Source: Xylaria sp. FL1777 (lineage: Eukaryota; Ascomycota; Sordariomycetes; Xylariales; Xylariaceae). Taken from it: a stretch of DNA of 64,000 nt. Position 1 is the first letter of the stretch. The number at the start of each line of letters is the position of its first letter. The DNA is taken from the NCBI GenBank assembly GCA_022578965.1, contig MU400565.1, forward strand, positions 1 through 64,000. Reading direction: 5' to 3'. Under the pieces are notes generated by a model that saw only the letters and a program-made list of their open reading frames with translations, was not told the DNA's origin and did not search any database. A program made the position numbers and the translations under genes. This document shows positions 34,834 through 49,204 of this stretch, one piece after another.

Positions 34834-37440
34834 TTTTCTTTTATTAAAATATAGCTGCTTTTAGTTTATTTTAATACCTATAATTATATAGTTTTTTATT
34901 TTTATTAGCGTTTTTTAAACAGAGTTAATATTATTTTTTTTTGTTTATTTAGTTCTATAAGTTCTTTTTTATTTTTTTTGCTACGTTTAAAAGTAGCTTA
35001 AGCTTTAGCGCTTATAAAAGCATTATAGCTTTATTAAAACTAGTTTTAGCTTTTTTATATATTTAAATATATAAATAAAAGCCTTTAAGAATGCTTAGCG
35101 TTTTTTTTATAAAGGTGCTTATAAAAAGTTTATACTTTTTTTTTTTTAAACTGTTAAGCTTAGCTAAGTTTTATACTTAGCTTATTATACTTAAAAAAAA
35201 GAATATTTGCAAAGGTTTTTATAGCAGAATAATTTTGTACTGTTAAAACGTTTTTATATTGCTTATAATATAACTTTTTTAGTATAATTATTAGTTCTTT
35301 TTGCTAGAAACTTTTTTTGCGCTTTAAAGTAAAAAGCACTAAAAAAATAAAATAATTAACTTTTAGTTTTTTTTTTAGCGTTTTTCTTTTATTCTGTATA
35401 TTTTTAGCGCTTAATAATAAGAAAGCTAATTTATTAGATCTAAAAAAAGTTGCTTTTGGTTTTTTTAAGAAATAATAAAGCTTAATGCTTATTAAAAGCA
35501 ATAAACGTAGATTTTTTTGCAACTTAAAGCTAAAGTGCTTTTTAAGGTTTGCTTTTAAAAATTAAATAAGCTATTTATAACTTTTTTAATTATTAATACT
35601 TCTTTTTAAATATTAGCTTATTAAGTTATAAAACACGTAGTATAAATATAAAGCTTTAATAAACCTATATATATAGTTATTGCGCTAATAAAAGCAAAAA
35701 AGTATAAAATAGCTTAATATAACCTTTATATTAAGGTGCTTTATTGTTTAATACTTTTGTAATTTTTAGAAAACTTGTTTGTTATTTTTAGTAGCATATT
35801 TAAAGTTTAAAATATATGCTACTTTTAAAACAGTATTAATAAAAATAATAATTTAATAATTATTTAAGTAATATTTTATTATAAAATATTTTATTTAAAA
35901 AGTTATAGCAATTATTGCAGCTTATTTTATGTTTTGCTAATCTATAAAAAAATTTTTTATAAACTAGCTATACTTAGGTTTAATACTTATTTTTAAAGCT
36001 TTAGCTTTTTTATTTATATATAGCTAAAGCAATATGTTTAATAAAGCTTTTATTTTGCGCTTATTTAGCTATTTTTTAGCGTTTAGCTTTATAAAGATAT
36101 TTATAATATAAACAGCTTTAATTCTTTATTTTGTAGTGTTTACTTTATAAAAGTTTTTATAGCAGCTATAAATAGCAAGCTTTTTTTAATAATTTAAATA
36201 TTCTTGTTTATACTAGTAAGTTTTTTTAGCAGCTGTTTATTGTTTTAAAAGAAAAATCTTTAGCTACTGTTTTTTATTATTTTTATGTATTGTTTTTAAA
36301 ACTTTACTTAGTAAAAAACAATAAGCTAGCTTTTGTTTATTGTAAAGCTTTAGTTTATTAAAATGTTTTATATTATTATTTTTTTAATAATTATTTAAAG
36401 CTTTTTTTAATAGCAGTTTTTTTAAGGATTTTATAAATAATAACTGCTAAATATTTGGTTTTTATATTGTAGGTCTTTATTTTTTATGTAGTTTTAGCTT
36501 TATTGTTAAAACTATTAAATTTTTTATAAACGTAATATTAAACTTATTAAAGCAAAAATTGTTATTTTTGCAGTGTTTTTTAATTTTAAATAAGTACTGT
36601 ATTAATATTATAAAACTTTTTATAGTTATAAATCTTAACATTTAATTCGCAGCTTATAAAAATGTTCTTAAATATTTAGTTTTTAGTTTAAGCATATAAA
36701 ATAGCATTTTATTTATGTTTACTAAGCAGTTTTATATAGCAAAATATACTATAAAAGCTCTTTTTTAAAAATTAAGCGCTTTTTTATTAAGCAATAAGTT
36801 AAAAGTATAAAAAACTTCCATTAAAATTACATGTAGTATAAACTACTAATATTTTAACGCTTTTTTATTATAATACTTTTTATATATTAAATATATTACT
36901 TCTTTTTATATTTATTAAACTAAGTTTAAAGATAAGTTTTAGTAGGTTTTGCTATTTTTAAAAAACGTATAGCTAAAGTACTTTTTTAGTACTACTTTTT
37001 TTCTTTTTTTTAAATTTCCAAAAAACAAACTTTTTATAAAAGTTACTTCTTTTTATATAAAATAAGATTTTAAAACGGACTTTAAAAAAACATTAACTAA
37101 AAAAAGCAATATATTTTTTAGTTAAACATTTTTTATATTTAGTTTTTTAATTTACAAAAAAAGCTAGTAAGCTAGCTATTTTTTATACTTTAAATTTTTA
37201 ACAATTACTAGCTTTTTTTTAAAGCTATTTTTAAAGAGCTATTAGTTCTTAAAGAAAAGCTTTTTATAATTAGCAGTTAGGTTTATATATATATGCTTAT
37301 TTTTTCTTCTTTTTGCTTTTTTTCTAAAGTTTGCTATTTTTTATATTAGTTGCTTATATGTTTTAGTATTAAGTATTAGCTTTACAAAACTTTTAAGAAA
37401 AAATGCCTTTATTTTTAGTTAATCTGCAGTACTAATAACT
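34834..37440 (-). pseudogene. C internal, left part: unrecognised coding relic
   Basis: Around 35.9-36.7 kb the minus strand reads for long stretches if TAA/TAG are taken as former Gln, giving Lys/Gln/Tyr/Asn-rich peptide. A 72-codon minus-strand frame at 35304-35522 (M-Q-K-N-L-R start) remains open. The bias is the same as in the proven minus-strand genes of A and B, which suggests real coding sequence. I could not link it to any family. By position it would be the 3' end of C. Confidence 0.35.
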
Positions 37441-40300
37441 TCTTTAAAAATAAAAAATATAATAATTAAAAGCATATACGTATAATAAAAGCAATTTTTA
37501 ATAATATTTAAACGTATATATGCTTTTATTATGTTTTGCAATTTAATAAAAAATGTAAGCAAATTAGAAATTTTAATATAAGTTAGAAATATAAAAGCAA
37601 ATAGTATAAAAAATATAAAATATAAGTATTAATATTAGTACTGCTTGCTTTATATAGTTTAATATTTTTAATTGCTAATTTAAGTTATTACTTTTTAGTA
37701 ATTGCAAGATTTTCTAAATATAAATACTAAAAGCATTTGTACTAAATATAAAAAGTTAAAACTTATTAAATAAATAAAATAGCAAAGTTAAGTATAAATA
37801 AAAGGTTTAATAAAGCAAATATAATAAAAAAAAAGCCAAAATATGTATTTTTAAACTAATGCACTTTTTTTTTATAAACTTACTATACTATTTTTAATTT
37901 ATTAATTAATTATTTTATTGCTAAAATAAATCATTAATTGCTAAATGTTTTTATAATAATTACTTTTTATATATTTATGCTAGTATTAATTAAAAAATAA
38001 GCAAATAAAATAATTTTAGTTAGTTAAATAGTTACTTTTTAACTTTTTTTTAATATATTTATAACTTATTTTTTTTAAACATTTATTACTACTAATAGCA
38101 AAATAAGTAATTTAAGCTTTAGTAAGTATAAAAAAAAAGCTTGTTTTCTTTTTTAATTTATTTTTTTTTAAGTAGTTTTAAAGCTTAAATCTTTTTTGCA
38201 ATTTTTTTTTTTAGTGCTTAAGTTTTTAAATCACTTAAATTATGCCTTTATTATAAAGTTTTTGTTTTTAAGTAGTACAATTAATGCTTGCTTAATTAAG
38301 CACTTAAAAAATAATTCTTGCGTTATTAATAAAGTTTTAAACAATTAAAAAGCATTATAGCAATTAACTAATATTTAAAAAATTAATATTGCTTAGCTAG
38401 TAAATAGTTATACTTATAATATTTAAAAAATTAAGTTTACTAATAAATAGCAAAATATATGTGCTTTTTTTTTTTTTTAAATCTTGTTTTTTTTATTTAG
38501 CTAACTTTTTTTGTTTTATATAACTAAGCACTAAGCTATTTATAAATCAAAATTTTTAGTAATAATGCTAGCAGTAAATATGTTTAATAAAAAGTTAATT
38601 ATAATTTTTTTTGTATATATTATATAAATTAATATATTTAAGCTAGCTTTAGTTAAATAAAAAAGTAAAAGCATTTAAAATTTTGCTTATTATATATAAA
38701 AGCAACTAAAAGTAGTTTTTAAAGTAAATATATATATTAAATCTTTTATAACTTTTGTTAATTTATAGCTATATTTATATAGCTGTTTAAAATATAAAAT
38801 GCTATATTTTATAAGCATTATAAACAATTATTAATAATAGCTAAAAGCAAAAAATATATAAAGCTTTATTTTTTTTTTTTTTGCTGCACTATTTTAGAAT
38901 AAAAGTTTAGTACATATGCTAATTGTGCGTTTATTATTTAGTTATAAAACTGTTTATTTTATAAGTTTAAAAGCAACATAGCTAAATATCTTAAAGCTAG
39001 TATAATAACTATAGCAGTTAAAAAAGATCTTACGCTTAAAAACTCTAAAAAATAAATAGTTTTAACTAAAAATACCTTTATTTGCTTAATTAAAAAAAGA
39101 ACTAAATTAAAACGTAAGTTAAAGTGTTTTTTTTAAGCTAATTTTATTGCTTAGCTTATTAAAAGTAATATTAGTAAGCAATAATTTAATATTGCTTAAA
39201 AAATTAGCATAATGCTTAAGTATTTAAAAAAATAGCTAAAGAAATAAATTAAATAAATTACATAAAATAAAATAAAATAAAGAAATTAAACAATTTGCTT
39301 ATATAGCAATGTTTTTTTTTAATATAATTTGCGATTATTTTTTTTTATTATATAGCTTATAAATTTTTTTTTAAGCATAATAAATAAGAAAAAAATAATT
39401 ATTATATAAGAAGTTAAGTTATAACATTTATAAAAGCAAATATATAAAACTTTTGCAATAAAAAAATCAAAAATATACAAAATAAAAATTATTAATACTA
39501 AATCGTTAAATTTCCTTTTGTTTTTTTTTTAGTTTTTATTTTTTTAGCTTTATATAATTAAATAATCCTGCTTAATCTTTTGTAGCAAAGTTTTATTTTT
39601 ATTAAGCTTGCTTTAAATTTTGCTTAAACGTTTGCTGTTTTATTAAATGCTTATTATTGCTTAATAGTAGCTTTAAGTTATTGCTAATAGTTTAAACGTA
39701 TAAAGTATAAACTAGTAACTTTTTAAAGTGTAATAATAGTGTTCTTTGCTTTTTAGTAGTTTTAAAATTTTTATTAAGTATTAAATAGTTTGAACTAAAA
39801 GCAAAAAAAGCTATTTAGTTTTAAATAAAAGTAATAAAGCAATTAAAAGTAAAAAAACTTATACGTAAGCATTAGTGCAATAAAATAAACTTAAGTAGTT
39901 AAAACTAATAAGCAGTTTTTATTTTTGTTTTTTTTGTTTTTATGCATTTTTAAAGAAAAGCAATAATAATTTATACTAAAACTAAGCTGCTTAGCTATCT
40001 AAAAAACGTTAAAATAAAATAAAAACTTATGTTTTTAGCGTAATAATAAAAAAAGTACTAATAAACTAGCTGTTATAAAACTAACAAATATAAAACTAAT
40101 AAAAAAAAAGCTATAAAAAACGCGCTTAGTTTTAAGTAAAAAAAAATAGTTTTATGCATTATAACTTAATTATATAAACTTATATAATTAGTAAAAATAA
40201 AAAACAAAATAATCGATAAAAAAACAAAAAGTAAAAAAAAAAAATCTGTTGTTTTAGCTTTTGTTAGTTATTACTTTTTAAAGCGCTTTATAATATAGTA
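37441..40300. other. C internal, mixed-strand stretch without assignment
   Basis: Unlike the T-rich plus strand on both sides, this part alternates between A-rich and T-rich blocks (for example A-rich at 39780-39900 and 40060-40230). No frame, terminal repeat or motif was recognised. The compositional change may mark a non-coding region or an old insertion inside C. Confidence 0.3.
37468..37527. repeat. Imperfect inverted repeat inside C
   Basis: AAAAGCATATACGT (37468-37481) and ACGTATATATGCTTTT (37512-37527) are complementary except for one extra AT, separated by 30 bp. The flanks (ATAATT and ATTATG) extend the symmetry weakly. It could be a hairpin, a MITE remnant or chance in AT-rich DNA. 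Confidence 0.5.
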
Positions 40301-43300
40301 GCTAAAAGAATAAAGTAAGCTATTATATTTTTTAGCACTTAAAATATTTAAAGCATTAAAAGTTATACTGCAGCTTTTATAAACTTAAAAAGCTTTTATA
40401 ACTTGTTATATTTTTTTTATTTTTTGCAGCTTAACTGCTATAGCTTTAATTGTTAAAAGCTTTATTATTTTAGTTTAGTTCTTAATAAATAGCTATAGCA
40501 TTAGTAGTTTATACATTAAAATTAGGATTTTTTAGTTTTTAATACTTTTAGTTATTTTATATAAATTGCTTTAATTTTTTAGAAAAAAACAACTTTTTTA
40601 ATTTTTTGCTAGTTAGTTTTGCTAATTAGTATTGCTTATAATTAACATTTTTTTTAACTTTATAAAAGCTAATCTATTTATATAGCAGCTTTTTGTTATT
40701 AGATTTATTTATTAAAAGCATAATATTATAAAAAAAAACAAAAAAGCCCTTTTTAAATGGTTGCTTAATTTTATAAGCATTTTTTTTAAAATTTAGCTTT
40801 TATAGCTAATTTTTTTTTTTTAGTTATAATTGCTTTAACTTTTATAATATTTTAGTTATAATGTTTTAACTGCTTAACTTTAGCTTTAATAAAATTTTCG
40901 TAAAAAGCAACATTTTACTACTTAATTACTTTTTATGTTAATATTACATTTTTTACTAGCAAAATTAGCATTTTTTTATATATTAGCTTATATAAGCTGT
41001 AGTTATAATAGCGCACAAAAGTACAATTTGCTTATACTACTAAGTTTAAATATTTTAGCTAATTTTTTTTAGTTTTATTTATTACTTATATAAAGCTTTT
41101 TTTTATTAGCTTATAGCTTTTTTTAACGAAGCTTTAAGCTTAAGAATAATAAGCTAAACTATAGTTTATTTTATAGCTTAAAGTATTTATTGCATTTTTT
41201 ACTTTTTTTTTAAATTTAAAGCTATTATTATACTTAATTTTTATAAGAACTTTGTGCTAAAACATAATTTTTTTTTTAATAAATTTAAGTATTCTTGAAA
41301 AATTTACGTGTTTTAAAGGTTTAGCTTTTAAATAAGTTATTATTTTATATTTTGCTTTTATAATAGCTTTAAATTTGTTGTTTAATAGTATAATTTATAC
41401 ATTTATAATTTAAAAAACTAAAAAATCTAAAAAGTAATTAAAACAATGTTTTTTAGTTTTTTTGCTATTTGTAGATTTTTAGCAATTAAAACAACTAGCA
41501 ATTACAATATAAACATTTTAATAAAAGCTTTTTTAGTAATATTTTTAAGTTATTTGTTAAATTATAAATATTTAGCTTTTATAAGTTATCTTTTTATAGT
41601 TTTTTTTAATAAAAGCTTTTTAAGTTTTCTTATTATTAATAACTTTTTTTAGCATCTTTTTAAACTTTGCTTTTTTTCAAAAAATAAACTTATTAATAAA
41701 AAATTTAAAGGCTTTTTTTCTAAAGTAATTCTGCTTTTTTTTTGTTATAAGTTTTTTTAAAACTTGCTTAAAAACAAAATACTTAGTAATTTGCTTGCTT
41801 TTTTTGCTTTAATTTTTTTTTAAGTATAGCAAAAGTTCTATTTTTTAGTATATTAAGCTTTTAATTAGTTAATCGCTTAATTCTTTATACGCAATAGTAA
41901 TAATTATTATATATAATTAAAAATCAATAAAATCTTTTATATTTTTTTTTTAATAATTATTTAACTTATTTAATAGCTTAAAAAGTTTTTTAAAAAGCTT
42001 ATTAGCAGCTATATGTTTTTTTTTTAGCATATAGTAAAGTATAAAATTAAAAATCTTTATATATGCTATTTATTTTATTAATTAAACATTTAGCAATGCT
42101 AAAAATCTATTATTTAGCTATGCTATAAAAACCTTTATATTAGTTTTTAAATAAAACATAATTTTATAAAAATAGTTTTGCAACTTTTAAAAAGTCTTAA
42201 TAATAGTAAGCTTTTTTAGCTTTATAGTATTATATCTTTTTTTAAAGCTTTTTTATATTTTGGACTTATATTTTGCTAGTTTAATAGCTTTATTAACTTT
42301 TTAGCATAAAATAGCACTTTAGCTAGTTCTAAAAGCATTTACTTTTAGCTAAATAAGTTTTTTTGTATAATTAAAAGTAATAAAAATAAAAGCTATTATA
42401 ATAGCTTTTTAAAGCTTTTTTATAGCTTTTTTTTGTAGTTCTTTAAAACAAAACAGCTTATTTTTTTGTAATAAAACTATTAATAGTTTTGCAATTATAG
42501 CATACTTTTGTATTTATATCTAGTAGTATACTATTATTTTTAAAAAAAACTATATTTTTATAATGTTTTTGCAAGTTTTTTACTTAAAAATTTTTATTAC
42601 TTTTGCTTTTATTAAGCTTTTGCTATTAGTGCTATATATATAGCTAACTATTTTAGTTATTTGTTTTGCTTATTTGCTTTTAAGTATGCTAGCTATAATT
42701 TTAGCTAGCTTAAAATTAAGCAACATAGCATTAAAATTTTTAAAATGCTTTAATATAAACTGCTTAATTTTTAAAGCAACTTTATAATTATTATACTTAA
42801 TAATAAGTTTTTTAACTATTACATTATTAAAAAAAGGTTTGTATTTTATTAGTAATATATTATATAAAACCTTTAATAGCACTTTTAAAAATTAAGCTAC
42901 TAAATTTATTGCTTTTTATAAAAAAGTAATCATTTAAAAAAAGCTTATTAGTATAAAAAAAGCAATTATTGCTTAGCTAAAAATAAAAAGTAATATTTAA
43001 TTATATTTTAAAAATAAATTAACTATAGAAATTATTTTATATATTGCAAACTTTTTAAAGAACTTATTATAGCTTTAAGAAAAATTAGCATTATATATAA
43101 TAACTGCGTTTATTTTTGTAGCTAAATTAATTAATTAAACCTTTTTACTTTTTTTTTGCACTAAAAACTAAGCGTTATAATACAAACTATAAGCTTTTTT
43201 AAAAATGCTATGTTTAAGTTAAGTTTTTAAAACCTTTATAATAATGTTTTTTAAAGGTTTAAAAATCAAAATGCTGCAAACTTGCTATGCTTTATAAAAA

Positions 43301-46300
43301 ACTGTTTTAATTTTATAAAAAAAAAAGATCTTGTTATATATTTTTTTTATTTTAAAAAAGTCCTAAAAAAGTGCTATTTTTTTGCAATACTATATTTTAG
43401 TTAACAATATTACTTTTTGCTAAATAAGGTTAATTATATAAAGCTTTTTTAAAAAAACAGCTAATTGTTTAATAATTAGTTAAGTGCTTTTAGAAATAAT
43501 GCTAAAACATAAATATATGTTTTAATAAATGCTATTTTGTTAAAACAGCACAAAATTTTTTAAGTAATAGCTTATTTTTTTTAAAGCTTGCTTTTTTTAC
43601 TTATAAAATTTAAATAAAACAATACTATTAAATAGCACGTTATTTTTAAGATAGATTTTTTTATCTTTTGTTTTATACATTATATTTAAAATTATTGTTT
43701 TACTTCTTATTAATTCGTTAGTTTTTAAAGCTTAAAAAGTTAATAATGCTTAAGTTAAAGTTGTAATTAAGTTATATTTGCTTTTTAATTTATATGTAGG
43801 ATTTTTAGTCTTTATAATTATTAATCTTTTAGCATTTTTTTACTTTAGCATTTTTTTTATTGCAACTAAAAGTATTTTAAGTAGTTAATTATTATTAAAA
43901 ACAACGTAAACTTTTTTATTATTTTATATCTTTAGATTTTTAAAAAGTTCGATATTTTATATAAAAAAAATTAAAAAAGCTACTAACGTTATATTATTAT
44001 ATAAGTTTTAATTTTTTTAAAAGCTTGCACTTGTATATTTCTTTAAACTATGTTTTTTTAATTTTTCTTTTGCTTTTTTCTGCTAATCGTTAGATTTCTT
44101 ATTTAAAGTCCGGTATTTTTATGCTTTTTATAGCTTATTTACTAAGCTAGTAATTTAGCAAATATATATTAGTTTTTTAGTTGCTAACATTTTTAAGCCT
44201 TTAAACTTAGTTTTTTAATATGTTTTATTATTAATATAATAATTTAGCTTATTTTAAGTATTATACTAGCTATTATATAAAAGCCCTAAAAATATAAACT
44301 TATTTAAAACTTTATAATAAAGTTTATTCTTAGCAATAAAAAGTAAATAGTTTGTTTTTTATTAACTATATATAGCAAAAAAAATAACAATTTTTTATTT
44401 ATTTAAATAATAGTTTTTAAACATTTTATATATTTAACTAAATTGCTAATTTAATTAAATTTTTTCTAGATTATATTTATATTTCTAGTAGCAAAGCTAT
44501 TTTTATTAATAAATAAGTTTATAATAATACTAAACTATGCTTTAAAATTAATAATTTTAGTAATATTTTTTTTATAGATTTTATTTTTTATTTTTATAGT
44601 AAACTTTAAGCAAAGCTATATATATTTTTTTAGTTTTGCAACGCTTAAAAATATAGCTAAAATACTTCGCAATTTTAGTAGCAAAGCTAATATAAAGCAT
44701 AAATTTAAAAAGCTTAAGTATTTTTAGTTAAAATAATCTATTAAGCTTAAGTTTTTTTTATTATAAAATTTATACCTTAATGTTCTTTTAAATAAGTTTA
44801 AGTTACTATTGCTAGTATAATTATTATATTTTTTATAAATCTTTATTTTAAAAAAGTTAAAAGTTTAATTAGCGCTTTTTAAAATTGTTAATGTTAGCTA
44901 TGTTAGCTTTTTAAGCTTTTTTTTTTTTTTTAGCACTACTAGCGTAAAATTAGTATAAAGCTAAAGTTTAGTTAAAAATATTACCTTTTTTAAAAGCAGC
45001 ATAAGTATAACAATTAATAACTTTTGCTTTTTTAAGTTATTTTTAAATAACAAATACATAATATTACATTAGTTTAAAATCTTAAAAAATATTTTATTAA
45101 ACTTTAGCTTATTTTTTAACGTTTAAAAATTTAAAGCAATATAAGCAAAAAACAACATTACTTAATTATTTTATTAGTTTTAATCGCAAAAAACTTTTAT
45201 TATTTTATAGCGTTGCTTATTTAAAAAAGCAGCTATAAAGCTAAATTAAAGCATATAAATATATATAATAAAACTATTATATTTTATTTTTTTATTTATT
45301 TATACTATTAAATAATTTAATAAAAAGCTAGTTTTACAAGTGCTATTTAGTAATTTATGCTTATTAAGCTAACTAACTAATTATAACACTAGCTAAAAAC
45401 TTTTTTATGCTTTTTTAACTGCTAGCTATTAAAATTTTATATTATTTTCTAAAAAGTCTACGCTTTTATAAAAAAAAGCATTCTTTATGTTTATTTAAGT
45501 TAAAATTTCCTGCAATAAAGTTTTTAATTAAGCTTTATATTTTAACTTATTGCCTTTTTTTTTTAAAATAAGTTATAGCATATTTAATTTAATTTGCTAA
45601 CTTAAACTTTTACTAAGGTTATTTAAAAGTAGTAATATTATTTTTAGCATTAACTTAAGTACTTTTGCTGCTTTAAAATATAACTTAGCTTTTATTTAAG
45701 CAATTGTTTAAATAAAAACACTAAAGTACTTTAAAACTTTTAATATAAAGTTTTTAAAAATAACATTTATTTTTTTGTTTAAGAAGTTTTTAAACTTTTT
45801 AGCTTATATTTTTTTAAATTTCAAGCTTTTTTTTATAAGTTTTGCTTTTTAGATTTTTTAAAGCTTTTAACAATTAAAACTCTTTAGTTTTAATAAAATA
45901 CTTTACTTATAAAAATTATTATTTATTTATATATTTTTAATATTAAGCTAAGTAAAAAACTTATTGTTATTTAAATAAATCTTCTTAATTGTTCAACTTA
46001 TAAAAAGCTTTTTTTTTTGTTTTTTAGGTTTTTTTTTACTTTTTGTTTAGTAAAAAGCAGCTTTTTTAGTTAAAAGCTTATAATAATTAGCTTAAAACAT
46101 ATTTATGCTAATTTCTTTGCTTAATATATAGCTCTACAAAACTTTAATGCTATTTACATTATAAAAAGTGCTTTATATAAAGTTTTAATTAGTTATAATA
46201 AAGCTATTATTTAGCCTGCTATTTATTAAGTTATTTTTTTTAATATTATAAGCTTTTGCTAGTTTTATTTTATAAAGCATACTAGTTTAATTATTAGTTT

Positions 46301-48000
46301 TTTTATTTAAAAATTAGTTTAGCTGCTTATTATTTAGCTAATAAAGTTTCTTTTTTTTTTAACTCCTTTGTTTGCTTTTTATTTTAACATTTAGATTTTT
46401 ATTATTTAAAATAAAGTTTTTTTTCCGCAGTTAATAATAAGCTTTCTGCCTAAGCAATTTATTATTACTTAAAACAAAGTTATATATTTATTTTATTGTA
46501 GCATTAAGAATTTCTTTTTTATTTTTGCTAATCCTTACAACTTTAAAAAAAACCTTTATGTATTTAAAGCTTACAAAAAATTCTAGCTTTTTTAAGCACT
46601 ATTTAAAGTTCTAATATATAATGTTTTTCTTTTTTAATTTATAAGCAAAGCTACACTTATAAACGTAATAATTGTTTATGCTATATTTTTAATAAATAGT
46701 TCTTTTTGCTAAATAAAGATTATTTAACTTTACTTGTTATAAAAAATTAAACGATTATTTGCTTTGTTTTTATTTTTTAAAGTTATATTTATTTTTTTGT
46801 AAATATTTAAAAGTTATAACATTAATATTAAACATTTGCTCCTTTAATAAGTTTATGTTAATTTTGTAATACTGCAGTGCTTATAATTTTTAATTAACTA
46901 GCTAAACATATTAATTTTGCAGTTTTTTTAGCATTTTTTTTAGTTCTTTTTTTATAATCGCTACATTTTTTTGTTTTAATTTTAACTACTATATTTACTT
47001 AGTAATATTATTTATATTTTAGTTATAAACAAAATATTAAGCTAATTTTACTTGCTATTTTTTAATAATAACTATTTTAGTAACTAGTATAATTATATTA
47101 ATAGCTAACTTAACAGCATTAATAGCAGTATATAAAAGCTTATTAAAATTATAATTATATAAATAATTAACTTTTTTTTATGCTTTATGTGCTTTTTTTG
47201 TTTTTTTAAAATAAAAATTTAGCTTAAACTTTTTATTAATTTAGTTGTTTAATGTTTTATAAAAGTTTTTATAAAACATTTCGTTTAAATTATTATATAA
47301 CTTTTTAAAAAACTTTATTATTTTATTAATAATATTTCGATTTAGCTTTTTAAGCAAACTTTAAGTAAGTTAAAAATTAAAGTAGTAATCTTTTTAGGCT
47401 TTAATATTTTTAGCATATATTTAATGCTAAAAAAAGTAGGTTTTAAAATTAATAAAATATATAGCTTTTAAGTAAGCTTTAAAATCTTGCAATATAATAA
47501 TAGTAAACCTATTTTACTTAAAGTTTTAAAGCTTAAACTTTTGTTTAAGCAATTTATAAGCTTTAATTCATAATAAACAATCTTTTAATATTATTTTTAC
47601 TATTTTTTTTATTTAAAAAGTATTGCAATAAACAAAAACCTGTTTAATTTTATTAATGTTTTTAAAACGCTTTATATAAAAAAAAGCATTTAAATTGTTT
47701 AGCTATTTGCTTACTTTTAATTTATTAAATAATAAATGCTAGTTTAACCTTAAGTTAAAAAGCATAAATAATAGCTTAATTTTAGCATTATGCTTATTAT
47801 TAAAATAGCTTAAGCTAAATAAAGTTGCTTTAATACTTTCTAGAAATAATAAGCTAGTTATTTTTATTTTTTTTGTTTATAAGTAGTTTTAATGTTTTTT
47901 ATATATTAAAATAAAAAGATCTAACGATTTTTTATAGCTAGATTATTTAATTAAACTATAGTTTTTAAACTTTTAAGCTATATAATAAATTAAAATAAAG
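40301..48000 (-). pseudogene. C internal, main unrecognised coding relic
   Basis: The plus strand is T-rich and the minus strand A-rich almost throughout, as in family A and B genes. Minus-strand readings with Gln restored run for hundreds of codons at about 43.7-44.9 kb and 45.3-46.9 kb, with Lys, Gln, Asn, Leu and Ile dominant. The frame at 42670-42882 is still open for 70 codons. Searching by eye for Y-x-D-D, H-P-Q-T-D-G-Q, K-T-T-L-N, D-S-G and chromodomain patterns found none. The protein(s) must be called unknown. The open plus-strand frame at 41446-41652 is treated as a shadow. Confidence 0.35.
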
Positions 48001-48025
48001 TTTATATAAAAGTAACAAAAAAAGT

Positions 48026-48090
48026 AAGCTATAAAAAATAATAAAAATAAGCTGCAAAAAATAATAAAAGTAAGCTAAATAAAAATATAA
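48026..48090. repeat. 23-bp tandem repeat in C
   Basis: Units AAGCTATAAAAAATAATAAAAAT (48026-48048) and AAGCTGCAAAAAATAATAAAAGT (48049-48071), then a partial third (AAGCTAAATAAAAA, from 48072). It lies near the right (5') end of C. Confidence 0.7.
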
Positions 48091-48099
48091 GTTTAAAAA

Positions 48100-49204
48100 A
48101 AAAAAAAGTATAAAGTGCTAAAAGTTTCTAAATATTTTAAATATTTAAGTTTTTTTGTGCTATTTTTTTAAACTTCTTTTTTAAAAAACCTAACAATTTT
48201 TTTTGTTTGCGTTTATAAAAACTGCTAGCTTATTTTTTATAGCTTTTTAAGTCTTTCTTTAAATACCTTTATATTTTTGTTTTTTGTGCGCTTTTATTTT
48301 TTTGTATGCTTTATAGCATTTAGTTTTTTTGTTTTTTAGTTTAGCTTGCCTTATTTTACGCAAGTTTTATTAAATAAGCTTTATTTTTTTATAGCTTTTT
48401 ACTCGTAAAAATAGCATGCCTTTTTTTTTTTTTTAAGGCCTTTTTATTTAATAATAAATGCTATAAAAAAGCAATAGCTACGTTTTGCGCAAAGTCTTTA
48501 AGCAATAGCTAGCTTACACTTAAAAAACTTTGCTTTTTATTTCTTAATAAAAAACTATATTAGCTTAAAAAACAAAATATATTTTTAATTATTAATAGCT
48601 TTATATATTAACGTATAAACCTAAACTTATTTAATATAAATAAGCGTTAAATTTGCTTATATTATAGCTTTTAAAAGTTTTAGCAACTTTTATTTTTTTT
48701 TAAGCCTGTTTTTTGTTTTTTTTTGTTTATACAAAAGTAATTATGCTTTTTTTTTTGTAAAGCACTAGCTTTCTAATAAAAATTTTCTTTTTTTAGCTCT
48801 TTAAAGGTTTTTAACGAACAGTTTTCTAGCTATGCTATCTTAAAAATTGTGCTAGCATTTTAATACTTAATTGTTGTTTTACTAGAAAAAATAAAAGCGC
48901 TTTACAAACTAAACTAAAAAAAACAGTTTAACATCTTTATACGTTTGTTTTAAGCTCTAATAATTAAAAGCTGCTAGCTTAAACGTTTATTGCTAATTAT
49001 AACTAAACTGCTTACGCTAAGCAAGCTTTGCTTATTACTAGCTAAAATAGCTAAATATAATATATTATGTTCTGCTTATAAAAAGTATAGCAATTAATAA
49101 ATAAATAAATTAAATATATAAATTAGTAATAATAAATTGCTTATTTGTTAGTTTTATAATATTATTTATAGTAAATAAAAGATTAGCTTTACTAAAAATA
49201 CCAA
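48100..49204 (-). other. C 5' internal region
   Basis: This is about 1.1 kb between the tandem repeat and the right terminal repeat. On the minus strand at about 48.2-48.45 kb there is a Lys/Thr/Asn-rich basic segment, which would suit a nucleic-acid-binding N-terminal protein. It is too short and decayed to name. Near 48420-48440 a T run is followed by AAGGCC. Confidence 0.35.
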
